A stretch of 5,578 nucleotides of DNA from an uncultured Lachnospiraceae bacterium (GTDB lineage: Bacteria > Bacillota > Clostridia > Lachnospirales > Lachnospiraceae), in assembly GCA_902803245.1 (NCBI GenBank), contig CADCPJ010000081.1, positions 1 to 5,578 of the forward strand, written 5' to 3'. Each line of letters opens with the position of its first letter. Positions within the stretch are counted from its first letter, which is position 1. Of the stretch, positions 4,493 through 5,578 are shown piece after piece. The translations under genes and the position numbers were made by a program. Below the pieces are notes generated by a model, which was not told the origin of the DNA, ran no database searches, and saw nothing but the letters and a program-made list of their open reading frames with translations.

Positions 4493-5401
4493 CTCCGTCA
4501 CATACTCGTCGTATTTCTCAGCTATCTTTTTCTTCATGTATTCCCAGGCATCCGGATGATCCACGTAATACTTCGGACAGATTTTTTCCGTCACGTCGTA
4601 ATGGCGGATCACATGGTCCGGCGTGATGCCAAACGCATAGCAGAGCCAGGCGCATAGGTTTACGCACGAGCGGTACGTCTCCTCCGTAAACTCCCCGGTC
4701 TCGTCGGGGTGGCAGCACTCGATGGATATCGTGTCGCGGTTCCTGTGGTTAGAGGCATAAGCGACTTCCCCGAGCGGGACGCATTGGATAATTTCCCCGT
4801 CCAGGCTGATGATGAAGTGGCTGCTCACCGATCTTCCGGACCCGTCCTTTAAGCTCTCAAAGTAGTCCCTGTTCTGCATCGCCGTGGATCCCGGCTCATC
4901 CACGTAGTGAACGACGATATCATTCACTTCCTCGAGATCCGTGCCGGGCCTCGAGTATTCATTCGGAGTCAGGAGCTGAACGTTTCTCTCCGGGCATCCG
5001 TCCCAGAAATGATCGTCCCTGAAGTACCTCTCGAGGGGAGACAGCTTCGCCAGGTCCTCAGCACTCGCAGAGGAGCCCGCACCCGCAGAGGAAGCCTCGC
5101 CTGCAGAGGAAGCCGCGCTCTCTTTCGACCCGGACAGGGTGCCCGCATCTTCGCCCTTTGGGGAAGTGCCTTCGGCCAGCAGATCTGTAATCGCATTTAT
5201 ATTCGTATCCGGCTTTGCAGCCGCATTCGCATCTGTCCCGGCGGCACTGCCAGAGGCCGCATTTTGCGGCGCGGCCGAAGAGCTGCCGCAGCCATAAAGG
5301 AGGGCGGCAGCGAAAAAGATGCAGGTGATAAGGCCGGACAGCGCCCATTTGCGCCGCCGGACAATCTGTCCGGGATAAGGGCGTTTCTTTTCTGTTCTCA
5401 T
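4475..5401 (-). CDS. Lipoprotein N-acetylmuramoyl-L-alanine amidase (Amidase_2 / PGRP fold)
   Basis: This 308-residue protein has a basic N-terminus (RRRK at 15-18), a hydrophobic segment (19-36) and a lipobox-like LLYGC ending at C38, so it is probably anchored to the outer membrane face as a lipoprotein. Tyr at the lipobox -2 position is uncommon. Residues 39-115 form an Ala/Ser/Gly-rich linker that could span the wall. The catalytic domain (about 158-295) shows the zinc site of T7-lysozyme-like amidases: H165 in VVHY, H267 in VIRHYDVT and C275 in KICPKYY. H267, K273 and C275 have the same spacing as His122, Lys128 and Cys130 of T7 lysozyme. Such enzymes cut the bond between N-acetylmuramic acid and L-alanine of the peptide stem, in wall turnover, recycling or lysis. 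The start has GAAGGA (5415-5410), 8 bases upstream. The C-terminal five codons and the stop belong to the tandem array. Confidence 0.92.
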   Translation of the reverse strand: MRTEKKRPYPGQIVRRRKWALSGLITCIFFAAALLYGCGSSSAAPQNAASGSAAGTDANAAAKPDTNINAITDLLAEGTSPKGEDAGTLSGSKESAASSAGEASSAGAGSSASAEDLAKLSPLERYFRDDHFWDGCPERNVQLLTPNEYSRPGTDLEEVNDIVVHYVDEPGSTAMQNRDYFESLKDGSGRSVSSHFIISLDGEIIQCVPLGEVAYASNHRNRDTISIECCHPDETGEFTEETYRSCVNLCAWLCYAFGITPDHVIRHYDVTEKICPKYYVDHPDAWEYMKKKIAEKYDEYVTEYGKRI

Positions 5402-5456
5402 GTCTGCAATCCTTCTTTAACGGTAACTGCTCAGCGCCCCCGGCATTCAGGACGCT
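5402..5456 (-). promoter_or_regulatory. Leader hairpin of the amidase gene (related to the secreted helical protein leader)
   Basis: On the minus strand AGCGTCC (5456-5450) pairs with GGGCGCT (5439-5433), 7 bp with one G-T wobble, around the 10-base loop TGAATGCCGG. It is followed by GAGCAGTTACC and lies 31 nt from the ATG. It begins 30 nt after the pta stop codon but has no T-run behind the stem, so a plain terminator is unlikely. Loop, 3' flank and spacing match the element at 2755-2810. Confidence 0.55.
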
Positions 5457-5486
5457 TTGCATAAGAGGTCAGCAGGTATATGCAGG

Positions 5487-5578
5487 TCACTCCATAGCCT
5501 GCACGGCGGTGATTGCCGCGGTCGCCACGATGTCCTCCACCGAACAGCCGCGCGACAGGTCGTTGCACGGTTTCCTAA
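5487..5578 (-). CDS. pta: Phosphate acetyltransferase, C-terminal end only
   Basis: The gene enters from the right edge; 29 residues and the stop are visible. The peptide contains KPCNDLSRGCSVEDIV followed by ATAAITAVQ, which matches the conserved C-terminus of phosphotransacetylases (usually P-V-N-D-L-S-R-G-C-S). The enzyme interconverts acetyl-CoA plus phosphate and acetyl phosphate plus CoA in the cytoplasm, in acetate fermentation. In many Clostridia pta is followed by ackA; here the next gene downstream is the amidase, 85 nt on. The last residues are A-M-E. The identification rests on a short but distinctive motif; phosphate butyryltransferase-type relatives are less likely. Confidence 0.85.
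   Translation of the reverse strand, partial: RKPCNDLSRGCSVEDIVATAAITAVQAME

Noticed and set aside
4304..4657. Plus-strand reading with repeated FPSDL units
   Set aside because: It is the antisense of the tandem array and of the amidase 3' end, with no ribosome binding site and no credible sequence beyond the repeat.
4907..5464. Plus-strand frame of about 185 residues opposite the amidase
   Set aside because: It is Arg-rich shadow sequence antisense to the Ala/Ser linker of the amidase.

Overview
This is a GC-rich stretch of a bacterial chromosome, most likely a Gram-positive anaerobe of the Clostridia (Lachnospiraceae-like). The reasons are the strong AGGAGG-type ribosome binding sites, the MalY/PatB-type C-S lyase, a lipoprotein amidase with a T7-lysozyme-like zinc site, and an N-terminal EAL domain of a kind I associate with that family. 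The taxonomic call is inference from gene style, not a match to a known genome.

Layout, left to right. Positions 1-204 (minus) hold the first 68 codons of an EAL-domain protein, a putative cyclic-di-GMP phosphodiesterase that runs off the left edge. Positions 205-585 are a 381-base divergent control region: an extended -10 promoter for the EAL gene with a perfect 12-bp palindrome over its expected start site, two leader hairpins, a perfect 37-bp tandem duplication, and an extended -10 promoter facing right, followed by a 12-bp direct repeat. Positions 586-1791 (plus) encode a complete PLP-dependent cystathionine beta-lyase/aminotransferase of the MalY/PatB family. Its 3' end overlaps by 21 bp the convergent gene at 1771-2754 (minus), which encodes an unrecognised secreted helical protein with 14-residue amphipathic repeats.

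Further right, everything is on the minus strand. At 2895-4286 is a polyprenyl-phosphate sugar phosphotransferase (WbaP/WcaJ/CpsE-like) that would start surface-polysaccharide synthesis. At 4475-5401 is a lipoprotein N-acetylmuramoyl-L-alanine amidase. At 5487-5578 is the last part of phosphate acetyltransferase (pta). In transcription order: pta, amidase, sugar transferase, secreted helical protein. The last three all point to the cell envelope (wall remodelling, glycan initiation, an exported helical protein), so they may form a loose surface module; whether they share one transcript cannot be told from sequence.

The least expected signals are non-coding. The two genes for exported proteins (amidase and helical protein) carry related leader hairpins with compensatory stem changes, a similar loop and 3' flank, and exactly 31 nt between hairpin and start codon. 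A 15/16-bp tandem array fills the amidase-sugar transferase gap and contains the amidase stop codon in its first non-coding unit.
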